This document shows positions 37,522 to 48,639 of a DNA stretch of 64,000 nt, one piece after another. Numbering within the stretch: position 1 is the stretch's first letter; the number at the start of each line of letters is the position of its first letter. A program made the position numbers and the translations under genes. This DNA is from Cyanoderma ruficeps. Its lineage: Eukaryota > Chordata > Aves > Passeriformes > Timaliidae. The stretch spans positions 11,728,051-11,792,050 of the forward strand of contig VZDJ01000056.1 in the NCBI GenBank assembly GCA_008694505.1, given 5' to 3'. Under the pieces are notes generated by a model that saw nothing but the letters and a program-made list of their open reading frames with translations, had not been told where the DNA came from and searched no databases.

Positions 37522-40054
37522 GGAGGTGCAGGGAATGTGGTGGGTGGGATGAGCAGTCCAGGAGGGATCCATCAGGAATTTCCGGGGTGTCCCATCACCG
37601 GCCCCTTGGTGCTGGATTAACTCCTGCCCTGCCCAGCTCTGGGAGCAGTTGGGTGAGAAAAAATCAAACTGTGGTTCTGGTGCCCCACTCTGGTGCTGAG
37701 GTGCCGGATTTCACAGCCTGGCCCGAGCTGACATTTAGCAAAGCAATTCAAAAGGATGGAAGTGAAATGACCCCGTCCCTGGAGCTGTGGGATGGGATCA
37801 CAGAACAGCCAGCCAGGATTTGTGCCAGCTGGGCTTCCCCCCTCTGCTGCACAGATATTATCACACAAACAGCCCGGGGTTGAGCTCTCCTGGGGGCTGC
37901 TGGTGCTTCCATCAAGATTTTGGCTGATCTTTAGCCTTTGTTGCATCCCTGCCCTTGTGCAGATGTAAAATGGACAAATAATTCCTACAGAATTGTGCCC
38001 AGATCTTTGATCTCTGCTCTTTCTGACTGCACAGGGTCGCTCCGTTACACGTGAGATCCTCCAGCATTTCCCGTCTGTGGGCTGGAGTCAAACCGAAATT
38101 CAGGATCTTGTGTTGTTGCCTTGGGTGATTTCCTCCCTCCTGAACAGCAGGTTTTAATCCCAGCCCTGCAGAGACACAGTTTTGCTCTGTAAATAAATCC
38201 GTGGCAAATCCCAAAAGTCCACAAAGTCCTGTCTGTGTGGAGAGCCCAAATCCTGGATCACAAACCCCTCTCATCCGTCCCGTGCCTCAGTTTCCCCCAG
38301 CACATTCTCCTGCCCCTGTGGCTGTGAGGTGAAGCTCAGCGTGGTTTCCAAGTGGTTTGGGACTCATTCGCTGAGATAAACGAGTTCCTATAAAACAACC
38401 CCGGTAAAACGAACCGTGCCTGGGAGGTCCACAAAAATCTTTATAGACACACGAGGTAATTAATTAGAAATAGTCCATTACTGGGGAATTGGTTTAGGAT
38501 TCAATTTTTAATTTAGTATTAAATTGCTTTGGGACTCTTTTCTTTTACATTTGCTCCTGTATCCTTAGCTGAGTCCATAACATTTGATATTCCACTCTCC
38601 TGCCATTGGAGAGCAATCCAAACCCTTGGATTCCCCACGTGGGAGCAAACGGGACCCCCCAAAACCCAAACCTTACCAGCAGGGTTTGTGCACGACTGTT
38701 ATTGGCAGGGCTGGGGTTTTAAATTCAGATTTTTAGATTTAATTTATTTATTTAAGTTCAGAGCAGTTTTAAATTCAGATGTTTTATTTAATATAAAAAT
38801 TATATCGAAACCAGCAGCAAAAGCAGAACAATCCAGCATTGCTAAGGAATCCTGACTCTAACAAAAGACGGAGACTTTGGGAGGAGGCAGACACAGCTCT
38901 GTGTGTGTGTGTGTAGACAAATTCTTCTCTTCTGCCACTGGGAGCCAGTTGCTGATTGTTTGGGGCTGTTGCTATTTCTGTCCTCTTGTTCCGTGATTAG
39001 TTAACTGACAGAAAATTGCCTGCTCTGTCTTCATCTTTTCATAATTTTAAATGCTTGGATGAAGCTGATTCCAACCCTTTTTATCAAGGCTTTTCCTTCA
39101 GTTCTTGAGGATAAACCCAGACATGGCTTTGAACCAGCAACATCATCCTAAATTGCACTTCTGCATGGGGACAGAAAGAACAGAAGCAATCCACCGAAGA
39201 GGCAAATCCAAAATTCAGCATTATTTCTGTACCCTGGACTCACGTTTTGTACATAATGTAATTTAGAGTGCAGCTCACTTAACCTGTAGAACACTCATGG
39301 GAGCTGCTTAACACTTGATCGGGTTTTGAGATCAACTGGAAGAGCAAAATGGAAAAAAAAATGGAAAAAATGGGAAAAAAAAGTTGCATTTTGGGTCAGG
39401 AGAGTGACGGGGTGACACGGGCTGTGCTGCTGGAGGACACAGAGCCCCAGCATTAATAACACAAGCCAGGAGCTGTGGGAATAAATCCCTTTTTGCTGTT
39501 CGGTTCGGCGGCCCCTCAGCCTGGGCAGATCCGCTGTGTGAAGGTGCAGTGATCGTTCACTGGGAGCACTGGGCAGGGCTGGAGGAGGAGAGGGAAGCAC
39601 AGGACACGTTTTGCTGCTGCTCCCCAGACGAACACAGATTGCAGAGGAGCCCAGGGCTGTAATGGAGCCATCCCCGGGATCCGGGCGGGTTGGGCAATAA
39701 CGGCACAAAGCGCCGCGTTCCTTGTTCTGCTCCACGCTCACCTGGGCGGTGGAGACGGGCTGAATCCGCACTCACCGCCGGGATATCCACACGAGCTGCT
39801 CAAACCCTCCCTTCGTGCTTCATTAAAGGAGCCGCCGCACGCTCTGGGAGGGGTTTGTGTGGAGGGATCTGCTAATGAATCCCCTCTGAAGTGCTAATCC
39901 ATCACTGCCCAGGGACCGCCGGCCGCGCAGCGCGGTGGGGACGGAGCTGCAATCCCTCCCGGGCACCAATAAATCACCAGCAGAGCTCCTAATGAACCTG
40001 GGCCGCGCTTGGCGGGGCCCCTCAGCCGGGGATCAGCCCCTCCGCCGGCACTCT
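37522..40054. other. Noncoding DNA
   Basis: The 38,380-38,830 part is AT-rich (ggtaattaattagaaatagt, aatttaatttagtatt). A-rich tracts lie at 39,349-39,384. A GC-rich stretch at 39,480-40,040 has frames on both strands and no splice support. Confidence 0.4.
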
Positions 40055-40905
40055 GGGGGGAATGGGGCTCCAGGGGGTGATGGAAGGGTGGATGGTGCTC
40101 CTTGTGGAAATTGTGAGGTGCTCACAGGGAATAAAGGTCCAGGGGGTTGCTGGAAGGGTGGATGGTGTTCCTTGTGGAAATTGTGAGGTGCTCACAGGGA
40201 ATGGGGCTCCAGGGGGTGATGGAAGGATGGATGATGTTCCCTGTGGAAGTGGTGAGGTGCCCACAGGGAATAAAGGTCCAGGGGGTGATGGAAAGATGGA
40301 TGATGTTCCTTGTGGAAGTGGTGAGGTGCTCACAGGGAATGGGGCTCCAGGAGATGATGGAAGGATGGATGGTGCTCCTTGTGGAAGTGGTGAGGTGCCC
40401 ACAGGGAATAAAGGTCCAGGGGTTGCTGGAAGGATGGATGGTGTTCCTTGTGGAAATTGTGAGGTGCTCACAGGGAATGGGGCTCCAAGGGGTGATGGAA
40501 GGGTGGATGGTGCTCCTTGTGGAAGTGGTGAGGTGCTCACAGGGAATAAAGGTCCAGGGGGTTGCTGGAAGGATGGATGGTGCTCCTTGTGGAAATTGTG
40601 AGGTGCTCGTGGAGGGCTGACAGGGAATGAGACTCCAGGGGAGGATGGATTATGTTCCTTGTGGAAATTGATGATGGATGATGTTCCTTGTGGAAATTGT
40701 GAGGTGTTCACTCAGGGCTCACAGGGAATGGGGCTCCAGGGGATGCTGGAAGGATGGATGATGCTCCTTATGGAAGTTGTGAGGTGCCCACGGGGAGGGC
40801 TCCAGGGGGTGATGAAAGGGGATGATGCTCCTTATGGAAGTGGTGAGGTGCTCATGGAGGGCTCACAGGGAATGAGGCTCCAGGGGGTGATGGAAGGATG
40901 GATTC
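40055..40905. repeat. Minisatellite, 69-70 bp unit, about 12 copies
   Basis: The unit contains 'ggaatggggctccagggggt', then 'gatggaaggatggatggtgc', 'tccttgtggaaattgtgagg' and 'tgctcaca'. Two versions (aatggggctcc and aataaaggtcc) alternate on the left, and units on the right are shortened and mixed. Frames of 157-229 codons are open in several frames and on both strands because the unit is close to a multiple of three and lacks stops; none is a gene. Confidence 0.95.
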
Positions 40906-42057
40906 TGTTCCTCCCACAGCCAGGATTCCAGCTCTGCTCTTTGTTCTGGAAGTGTGGAGATGCGTTTCCTGCTTTCTAAACTGCTTTAGAACCCGAGATT
41001 TATTTTTGCTTTATTTGAAATGCCGTTGTTCTCTCCTTGTTTTACCTCTTGCTTGTGAGCTGCAGCAGTTCCAGGGAGGAATGTTCTCTCAGCCAGCAGA
41101 TTTTCATGGGGGTGCAGTAGCTGCTGTTGGGATATGGGCCCCAATAACGTGGTTTGGTTTGTCCTGAGTCCTTCAGCCCTGTCGTGTCCCCAGGGCTCTC
41201 CCTCCTCCTCTGAGCACTTTGTGCCCTGCTCATCTCCCCAAATCCAGCACACACCTTTCCTGTGCTGCTTATCCCAGAGGAGAAGCTCCTGTTACTGTTT
41301 AATGACCTTTCTGCTGACCAGACCCGTTTTTTGTAAGGTTAAGAGTGCTCAGAGTGGATCAGTGCCCGGGGTGGGTGGGTTACACCGGTGGGAAATGTGG
41401 CCTGAAATGCCAAAAATCCTTAAAATAATCACCTTTGAACTCCCTGTGCTGAAGAATTCCTACCACATGCTCTTGTACCTTGTTGTGTACAAGCTGCTGA
41501 TGCCGGGGGCACTGGAAGGCCCTGCTGGAAGGGTTACTCAGGGTAGAGCCCAAGTGCATGAAAATGTTTTGGAAGGAGCAAAACACAACAATCTGATTTA
41601 TGAATCAGCGGAAATGGAAGCGATAGGCCGTATTTTCACTGAGAAATATCATAACTGTCAGAGAACAAAATTGTCTTTTGATTGTAGCAATATGCATCGA
41701 AATCACGGCTGGGGAAGTTAATCTCCTCCAGGTTATGAAATATTTTTTTTGGCTGAGGGTACACTTGTAAAAGTTCTGGTTTTGTTGGTTGGATTTTTTT
41801 TTTATTTTTTCCCATCTAAATTGTTGAAGAGTGAAGTGAAAGGACAGAGGGCCGGTGCCCTGGTGAGGTGTTCCTCCAGGAGAGGGGCAGGCAGGGTGAG
41901 CAGCCCTCTGTCTGCTCCCTGCCAGTCCTGGGACCTGGCAGCTCCATCAGATCCTGTTGTCTCCACGCTGGAGAACCAGGAGAGCAGAACAAGGGGTGGC
42001 TGGTGTTGAACAGACTGAGCCTGTAGGATTTCCTGCAGGATTCCTCTGGAGAGGGTG
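40906..42057. other. Unassigned DNA with one long open frame
   Basis: A 195-codon plus frame spans 41,134-41,721. Its middle (41,395-41,520) is hydrophobic, with a run of Leu/Val/Tyr (LLYLVVYKLL), and reads more like protein than its surroundings. No clear acceptor precedes it, so an exon cannot be defined. It may be an undetected exon of the candidate gene to the right, or chance. Confidence 0.2.
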
Positions 42058-42112
42058 AAAAACCTCCTGGATGTGGCACCTGGGGCCATGGGCAGTGCTG
42101 GGGGTGGCTGGA
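42058..42112 (+). mobile_element. CR1-type LINE fragment
   Basis: 'ctggatgtggcacctggggc' and 'catgggcagtgctgggggtg' follow the CR1 'atgtggcacttggggccatgg' text. The terminal tail is absent. Confidence 0.55.
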
Positions 42113-42127
42113 GTTGATTGATAACTT

Positions 42128-42258
42128 GCTGGGGAGCTCATTTTTAATAAAAACAACTTCTTTACGCACTCAGTCTGTTTATCCCTCTGTATTTTGGGAG
42201 GCTGTTACCCCCGAGCTGCCTCTGAAGCAGCTGAACCCTGAGACATTCCTGGCCTTGG
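42128..42258 (+). repeat. Duplicated exon-like segment, copy 1
   Basis: This is homologous to 44,211-44,355: both run through 'tgctggggagct', 'tttttaata(a/g)aaa', then a T-rich stretch and 'gagctgcctctgaagcagct' or its equivalent. The open frame reads ELPLKQLNPETFLALE here and ELPLNQLNSEEFLLNSEEFL in copy 2. In this copy the AG before the open part is 'ttttgggag', a poor acceptor. It could be a duplicated exon with its intron edge, or a dispersed repeat I do not recognise. Confidence 0.45.
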
Positions 42259-43189
42259 AGGGCTTTTCCAGCCTTGGTGGTTCTCCCATGGGCAGCAGCA
42301 ATCCCCCTCAGGGCTGTGGGGGCACTCCTGCAGCGTTTTGTCTCCCAGGGTTTGGTTTTTGGGGGCCAAGGCAGAGCCCAGGGTGTCCCAGCCCTCAGGA
42401 GAGGCAGCACCAGGGGCTTTGTCCCCTCCCAGCAGGGGACACAGGGAAAGGTTCCAAAATTCCCTTTTGTGCATCGCTGGCCGAGCCAGAAGCAGCTGAT
42501 TGATATTCCACAGGGAAATTGGATTGCCAAGTACCTTCAGGAGAGCTGCAAGGAGGCAGCTGGGCTGCTGGGGAGATTATTCTGGGATATCAGTGCATGA
42601 TGGAGCTAATGAATTAGATCCAACCACCTACGGTGAAATCTGTTTGCTGTGTACAAAAATGAACAGGAAAATGAGGTTTTTATTAAAAATACTGTAACTG
42701 TTTCTTTTTCCTTCAGCCAGAGCATGTAGTGCATCAATATATCACCCATGCAGTTGTGAGAGCAACGCCGTTACACCACAGACATTTCATCCAAATAACA
42801 AAGTTAATACCGAAAGATTGTTTTTACCGGCGACAGGGTGGTTTTTAACAGCCCATTGACATCAAATCACATGAACAATATCTACTCCAGCTCCGTTTTT
42901 TGCTGTTTCGGGCCGGTGGGGAATTGTCAGCCTTCCCTCCAGGTGCCACCTCCGCTGCCCAGGCAGGGCTGGGCCGTGGGGTCCCCTCTCCTCCCGCATC
43001 CCCCTGGGCTGGGTGTCGAGTTCAGGGGGATCCTGGCACTGATCCAACCCCTCGGCTCTGCCTGGGCTGCTCGAGTGGGAAATTCAGTGTTTTAAAGCGA
43101 CTTGGTGGCCTCTGTGTGTGCCTGGAGAGGCAGGAGCTGGCTTGGCTGGGCATTTCAGGAGGGGCTGGGATGGTGCTGTGGAGTGAGGC
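42259..43189. other. Unassigned DNA
   Basis: At 42,520-42,600 an acceptor-like 'gattgatattccacag' is followed by an open stretch in all three frames; one reads GNWIAKYLQESCKEAAGLLG to a stop at 42,598. No donor is suitable, so it is left unassigned. AT-rich 42,650-42,900 looks like noncoding conserved DNA. Confidence 0.2.
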
Positions 43190-43480
43190 TGTTTGACCCC
43201 ACAACGACACAGACTGACCTCAGAGGGCTGGAAATGACTCCTCTGGTTTTGGGATGTGTCTCCCTTTTATACTGTTCTACCCAGACCAATTGGATTGGGG
43301 ACACAGAGACAAACCTCTTCACTCACACTGGTCACAGCAGAGGGACAGCAAGAAGTCCCTCCTGGGAAAGGAATGAAAACAAAGGTACAGCTACAAAAAC
43401 ATTTCTCCTGTTTACAGAAAATTCCCTGGGAAAAGGATTTCAGAAAACCAAAACATCTCAGGCACAAACCAGTGGTGTAA
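43190..43480 (-). mobile_element. Solo-LTR-like repeat, family A copy 2
   Basis: The reverse complement matches 61,070-61,362 and 15,563-15,853. On the minus strand it shows 'agaacagtataaaagggaga' (TATA box), ending in TCAAACA. Its similarity to the 61-kb copy is high, with only scattered substitutions, so these two are younger or from the same subfamily. No internal retroviral genes adjoin it. Confidence 0.7.
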
Positions 43481-44210
43481 AATCCACGTGTCTGGGTGGA
43501 GCTGGAGGATGCACACGGGGCTGGCTGGGATCAGATTTGTCCCACAGTTATATTCCCATGGCTGAAATCTCCCCTGGGATGAAGACACTGATGCTGCAGG
43601 TGCTTTAGGGCTGGGAACGTGGTCCAGGGGACACCCAGCAATCCCAAAGGGATTTCAGATGTTGACATCAGGGCTTGAGTTCTCTCACTGGCAACGCCAG
43701 GAATCTGCACAGCTGGAGGAATTGAAGGTTGAGAGAGCAAAGCAAGCAATGGAATTATTTTTTTTTTAAATAAGAGGGAATGGAGGGTGAAAGAACTCTT
43801 CTGTTAACAGCCTTAGCAAAATTTCACTTGCTTATAGCAGATTTTGCTGGAATAATCACTGTGGGTCCCTGCTTTTTAGCAGGTATATTTATTTTCCTCT
43901 GCCACAGTGAGAGAACAGTGATCCAAAACATCTGGATGTAAACAATTGTTTTCCTAAAGGGTTCTCGTGGGAGCTTTTAAGGTGTGATCAGAGCCATTTG
44001 CGCTGCATTTCATAAACAAACAGCTGTGTGGGACCCTCGGTTTCTGTGTTCGTTGTGCCAGGAGGAGAAGGAGGATTGTTCTGCTGTCGAGGACTCATTT
44101 CCTGGCAGGTTTTACATTAACATGACAACCCAACAAACGCTGTCAGCTCAGGGCCGGCTCCTCTTGCCACTTGTGTTCGAGGGGGAGGTTTGGGTGCTTG
44201 TCCCAGAATG
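43481..44210. other. Unassigned DNA
   Basis: One further splice-bounded open segment (44,062-44,108; acceptor 'gtgttcgttgtgccag', donor GTTTTA) would encode EEKEDCSAVEDSFPG. Its phase does not fit the next segment in that frame, so it is not included in the chain. Confidence 0.2.
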
Positions 44211-44355
44211 TGCTGGGGAGCTTGTTTTTAATAGAAATAACTTATTTGTACACTTACTTTGTTTTTCGCTTTGTATTGCAGGAGACCCTTGAGTTGCCTC
44301 TGAACCAGCTGAACTCCGAGGAATTCCTGCTGAACTCCGAGGAATTCCTGGCTGC
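44211..44355 (+). repeat. Duplicated exon-like segment, copy 2
   Basis: Partner of 42,128-42,258. Compared with copy 1 it has an extra tandem 21 bp (ctgaactccgaggaattcct and g), which duplicates seven codons in frame, and an intact acceptor 'cgctttgtattgcag'. Confidence 0.45.
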
Positions 44356-44361
44356 AGCCAG
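44282..44361 (+). CDS. Candidate exon 1 of the plus-strand chain
   Basis: 80 bp after the acceptor 'cgctttgtattgcag' and before the donor CAG|GTGAGA, both good matches to consensus. It is open in phase 0 and ends in phase 2. It encodes a Leu/Glu-rich stretch with a doubled LNSEEFL motif. Nothing upstream could be joined with confidence, so the 5' end of any gene is unknown. Protein family not recognised; coding status is inference. Confidence 0.25.
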
Positions 44362-44542
44362 GTGAGAATTCTCCCGTCTCACATTTTCCTCCTCAGAAAC
44401 ATCTCCTGGCAGCTTTTCCCGCTCTCCTTCCCGGGGTGGCTGCACGGAGGTGACAAATGGGCTTTGCTGGGGTCAAACCTCAGCGTGGACTCGTCCCTCT
44501 GAGCTGTCCTCTCCCCAGAGAGGTTTTTTCATCCCCGCCCAG

Positions 44543-44561
44543 CACCAAGAGCCTCCAGAAG
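44543..44561 (+). CDS. Candidate micro-exon in the chain
   Basis: 19 bp between 'ttcatccccgcccag' and GTTTTT. Phase 2 to 0 would fit between its neighbours (STKSLQK). The donor is weak and so short an exon is easily found by chance. Confidence 0.12.
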
Positions 44562-44620
44562 GTTTTTTATTGCCCTTCAGCAGTGCAGTTTGTTTCCTGG
44601 GATGGTTTTTTGGTGTTCAG

Positions 44621-44659
44621 CAGCAGCAGGGCTCCCTCTCCAGTGAACCTGGGCTCCAG
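44621..44659 (+). CDS. Candidate short exon in the chain
   Basis: 39 bp between 'gttttttggtgttcag' and the donor CAG|GTTTGC, phase 0 to 0, encoding QQQGSLSSEPGLQ. It fits the phase of the next, better candidate. The donor is only fair. Confidence 0.18.
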
Positions 44660-44706
44660 GTTTGCCTTTTTCCCTCTCCCTGACAGCCCCAGCTCCTCTC
44701 TGCCAG

Positions 44707-44830
44707 GGAAAGGTGGGGATGCAAAACTACCAGACAAGCCTCAGACTTATTAAAATTCCAGGAGAGGCCTTGGTGGAACGAGCTTTTGATCAGATACAAT
44801 CTATTCTCAAGCTCAGTCTAATATCTCTGG
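44707..44830 (+). CDS. Candidate exon, best single protein-like segment on the left
   Basis: 124 bp preceded by 'cagctcctctctgccag' and followed by CTGG|GTGGCA, phase 0 to 1. The translation (41 codons) contains TSLRLIKIPGEALVERAFDQ followed by a hydrophobic helix-like run (IQSILKLSLISL). That is mixed, amphipathic composition unlike the low-complexity chance frames elsewhere. The following 138-bp intron candidate is a multiple of three without stops, so an unspliced reading also stays open. Family not recognised. Confidence 0.3.
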
Positions 44831-44968
44831 GTGGCAGCTTTTTCTTAAATCTTTGGGTTGGGTTTGTTTTGGTTTTTTTCCCTCTTATTTTATCAGGCAG
44901 TTTTCTCATAAACTTTCTCCTTTCTCCCTGCAGGACCTTAAACACAGAGAGGTGTTTTTTTTTTACAG

Positions 44969-45009
44969 GGATGATCTTCAATAGGGAGCTGGGGGAGCAG
45001 CTGTTCCAG
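44969..45009 (+). CDS. Candidate exon
   Basis: 41 bp after a strong poly-T acceptor (gtttttttttttacag) and before CAG|GTGAGG. Phase 1 to 0 matches the preceding segment. It encodes MIFNRELGEQLFQ in the joined frame. Confidence 0.3.
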
Positions 45010-45436
45010 GTGAGGCTTTTTGGGTGCCAGAGGAGGAATTTTCACCCATCCTGGAGCTCAGCCTGCAGCAGCTCTGCCCCTGCTGCCTCTCGTGGATGCA
45101 CTGACTGGATATCCTGGGGATGCAAAACCTTCCCACCTCCCAGAGGTCTCCAGAAATTTCCTTTGTGCCTTTGCAGCTTCACCACCGGCAGCTGGAGTTG
45201 AGAGTCTCAAAGCAGGGCGTGATTTTGCCCGATATCTGAGTTTTATCCACCATTTCTGCCTGCTGGTGTTCCATCAAGCTGCTGCTCCTGATCCAAAGGT
45301 GCTGCTGGGCACATGGACAAGGCAAGAGCGTGGCTGCCATGGAAACAGCCTGAAATTAGGAAATCAATTAAGGCTGGAGTAAAAAAAAAAAGTGCTATCA
45401 CTTCAGCAGACTAAATGCTTTTCTGTATCTTTTCAG

Positions 45437-45466
45437 TCTCGGCAGCTTCTCCATTTTGACTCGCAG
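45437..45466 (+). CDS. Candidate short exon with strong splice sites
   Basis: 30 bp between 'gcttttctgtatcttttcag' and CAG|GTAATT, phase 0 to 0 (SRQLLHFDSQ). The acceptor is among the best in the window. It keeps the frame of the chain. Confidence 0.3.
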
Positions 45467-47061
45467 GTAATTGAAGTTTTAATTTGTTACCGTGTATCAG
45501 GTTAATGAAAGCGGCTCTAAATGAACCTGAATTCCCGGGTGTCCCCCACGGTGAGTGTGAGAGCAGCTCCAGCCTCTGCGGGAGGAGCTGTTCCTGCTCC
45601 TGCCCTTCCCGAGTGCCCGAATTCCGGGAAAACGGAGCCTCCAGGGCTGCCTTTTGAAACGGACCCGGGGAAAATGCTCACTATCAGCCGGGGAAAGGGA
45701 CATCCAGGACCTGTTAATGGCTCAGTCCGTCTGCAGAACGGTTTGGGATTAAAAAGAAAAAATAAACAAGGAGTTTTCTCTTTGTGCTGATTTCAGAAAT
45801 GGCAATAATTGGCTGGGAGCGGGCAGTGTTTGCTCTCTGAGCTGTCTGGGTGTGGGACACGGGGAGCCCGGGCTGGGATCCCTCTGGAGCAGCTCCCTGG
45901 TGATCCTTCCTCGGGTTAATGAACCCCCCGGGAGACATCCCTGTTTCACGGAGCATTACTGCAGGAGCTGGAATGGTTACAGGCCCTGCAGGGCACAGCC
46001 TGGTGTAATTGTGGCGTTCAGATCTTGGCCAATAATTGCTCCTTGTGTGTTCAGAGAGGGATTTTCACCTGCCCAGGGAGATCCAGTCCCACTGCAAATC
46101 AACGGGACTTTTACACTCCCAGTGACTGAACCCGCTCGGGAATCCCACGTTCGGGGCTCTGAAGGACTCTCTGTTTGCAGAAGTACTCGGTGGTGTCTCT
46201 GGGTTTTACAGCCCCTCACTTTCACCTGGGCCTCTCTAACCCTGCTCCCTTAAATGTGAGGAGGGTTCTGGGAGCTGTGTTTAGGGCACACCTTGGTGGG
46301 GCTGAAATCACGTTTTTAAAGCACTTGATAAAACCCTAGAGCGTGGAGATGAAGCTTTGTGTTATTCCCTCATCCCTCTTCGTCAAGGGCTCAGTTCCCT
46401 GTTTGTTTCCAGGATCTAAATAAATCAGGGTGCTTGCCTGCCTTGCCCGATGTCTAATTAAATATGGAGATTGCAGATATGCTTGAAGTGAACAATGAAT
46501 CCTTGATATCTTCTCATTGGCATCTGGGGTTATAATGAAATTATTTATTACTTCCAAATTAGAAGGATTAGAAGGAGTCCCAGTGTTCGTGCTTGCTGTA
46601 AACTCCTTGTGTTTGCATCTCATTTTTTTCTGCCAACACCTTCCCTCCTTGGTCAGAATCTGCTCTGGGAAGATGACATTGCCCGTGTGAGAGTTTCCTT
46701 TTTTGCCTGAACCTTTTTCAGGGAGAGCAATGCCTGGGGGAGTGGCTGGGCTTTAATCCCTCACATTGCTGGTTCCAGTAGCTGAACTCAATCTGAGGCT
46801 TGAAATGCCACACTAAAAATAACATTTGGGGCTGCCACAGCTCTTCTCTTGCCTGTAGTTTTAACTTCGGCTGAATTCCACAAGCTTAATTTAACATCAG
46901 TACCTTGTCCGATATTTTTTTCAGGAATATTTTCCCATTGTTCCGTAGGTTTACAAAGCGTGTGGAAATCAAAAATGAAGTTCTTGCTGAGGTGATTGTG
47001 GCAATATGATAAACTTGGTCATAAAAGCCAATTTATCCTGATGGCAATGTGATCCCCAGGG
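45467..47061. other. Noncoding DNA, AT-rich from 46,330
   Basis: If the exon chain is real, this is intron. Positions 46,430-46,600 (cgatgtctaattaaatatgg, ggttataatgaaattattta) look like a conserved noncoding element. The 45,500-46,250 part is GC-rich, with frames on both strands. Confidence 0.35.
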
Positions 47062-47125
47062 CAGAGGGCTGGACCAGAGGCTCTTGGAGGCCCCTTCCAT
47101 CCCAAGGCATTCTGTGGTTCTGAGA
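47062..47125 (+). mobile_element. CR1-type LINE, short 3' end
   Basis: 'ctggaccagaggctcttgga' then 'ggccccttccatcccaaggc' and 'attctgtggttct' match the CR1 terminus. Confidence 0.7.
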
Positions 47126-47570
47126 AGAAAAAATACATCTAAACACCGGTGGGAAAAGTGTCATTTGCAATATTTACTGCATAATTGACAAATGAGATTA
47201 AGAAAAGGACCTTTTAAATTTAATTAAAATCCTTATAAATTGTGGGATTTATTAGTGAAAAACAACCCTTGTCATACTTGCTTTGGGTTTCCCATGATGT
47301 GGCATGAAAATAATGTGTAATGTAAATGTTTCTACCTTGGTGGAGCTCGTTAAGCCATTTAAAGTTAAGTAATGTTTGCCTGTTTCAAAACTTTAATTAG
47401 CATTTAACAAGAAAGCAACAGTCTAGCCAATTAGAGATTTAAGCAATAACACACACTCTCTTCCATTTTCTAGCAATTAATTGATAAGTAGTTTACTGTG
47501 GGCTAATAATTAAAAGAGAAAACATTCCGAGCAAATTGAAGGCATTAATGCAAATGAGTTCTGCTTTTCC
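47126..47570. other. AT-rich conserved-element-like block
   Basis: Repeat-free, dense in ATTA/TAAT (ttaaatttaattaaaatcct, agcaattaattgataagtag, ggctaataattaaaag). This is the usual look of a developmental enhancer; conservation is untested. Confidence 0.35.
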
Positions 47571-47749
47571 TCCTTTCAGACTCGCTGACCACGGTGTCTA
47601 ATCTGCCGTGAACAGAGGGAGCCTGAATTATCCCAAACACATCCTTGGGCTGCCTGGCCAAGCCTCCGGGAGACGTCAGGAGCTTTGGGGGAGCTTTGAT
47701 GGCTTCACTGGGGGAGGAATTGAGGAGCTGGAGCTGGGAATGTGGAGTG

Positions 47750-47785
47750 GAGGGATGGGAATGGGAATGGGAATGGGAATGGGGA
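47750..47785. repeat. (GGGAAT)n microsatellite
   Basis: Five GGGAAT periods; GGG runs in register could support a G-quadruplex. Confidence 0.9.
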
Positions 47786-47957
47786 CCTCTCATGGCTGGC
47801 ACTGTGAGATTCTGGCTCTGGCCGGGCAGAACGTGGCAAAATGAACAAGATGGGGAGGATGGAGTGCCCAAAAATGGAACTTTAATGGTGATCTGATCAC
47901 AAATGTGGTGACCACATGGTTTTGGGAGGCAGCATCCAAAGACCCGGGGGCGTGGCT

Positions 47958-48091
47958 AAATTAACAATATATAAGGTTTAACTTAACAATATATAAGGTT
48001 AAACCTAACAATATATAAGGTTTAACTTAACAACATGTAAGGTTTATCATACTTAACAATATATAAGGTTAAACTTAGCAATATATAAGGT
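47958..48091. repeat. Minisatellite, 22-bp unit, 6 copies
   Basis: Copies of 'aacaatatataaggttaaac' plus tt, with one unit reading aacatgtaaggtttatcat. Confidence 0.95.
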
Positions 48092-48351
48092 TATCTGAGG
48101 GCAGGGGTCCATCCCCAAACAGGGAATAGGGTCATGACCTTACATGTTGAAGGTCCTGTACCAAAGGAGAGGCAGATGACATGTTCTGGGATGATGCCAT
48201 CAGCATCCTAATCTCCATATCCTGCCTCCCGTGGTCTCAGGTTTATGGTTTCCGCATAGGCTGCCTGGGCTGAGGTGTTCTCCATCTCAGCTGGCTCGGC
48301 TGCCACAGGAACGGGCTCCTCTGGGGTTTGGCATCGGGGCAGGGGGAAGAA

Positions 48352-48638
48352 ACTGTGGTGCTGCTGGGGCTCTGCCCTCCCCTGGGTCATTCCTGGGGGA
48401 ATCTCACCTGAATCCAGGCAGTCACTGTTCTGGGAGCAGCAGAGCTGGAGAGGGAATGTGGCAGTGTGGGATGGGCTGGCTGGGGAGTGGGAATGGGATT
48501 GGGCTCCTCTCCTTGTTCTGGGATCAGAGCAGGGCACAGACACTGTGGTGCTGCTGGGGCTCTGCCCTCCCCTGGGTCATTCCCGGGGGAATCTCACCTG
48601 GATCCAGGCAGTCACTGTTCTGGGAGCAGCAGGCCTGG
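48352..48638. repeat. Tandem duplication, period 190 bp
   Basis: About 95 bp (actgtggtgctgctggggct through the 'cactgttctgggagcagcag' block) occurs at 48,352-48,446 and again at 48,542-48,636, with two or three differences. Sequence between and before the copies is more diverged but alignable in places (ctctggggtttggcatc versus ctccttgttctgggatc), which suggests one duplication of the whole 190-bp segment. Confidence 0.85.
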
Positions 48639-48639
48639 C

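Noticed and set aside
40022..40979. Frames of 157-229 codons as a repeat protein
   Set aside because: Open in several frames and on both strands because the 69-70 bp unit lacks stops; no initiation or splice signals.
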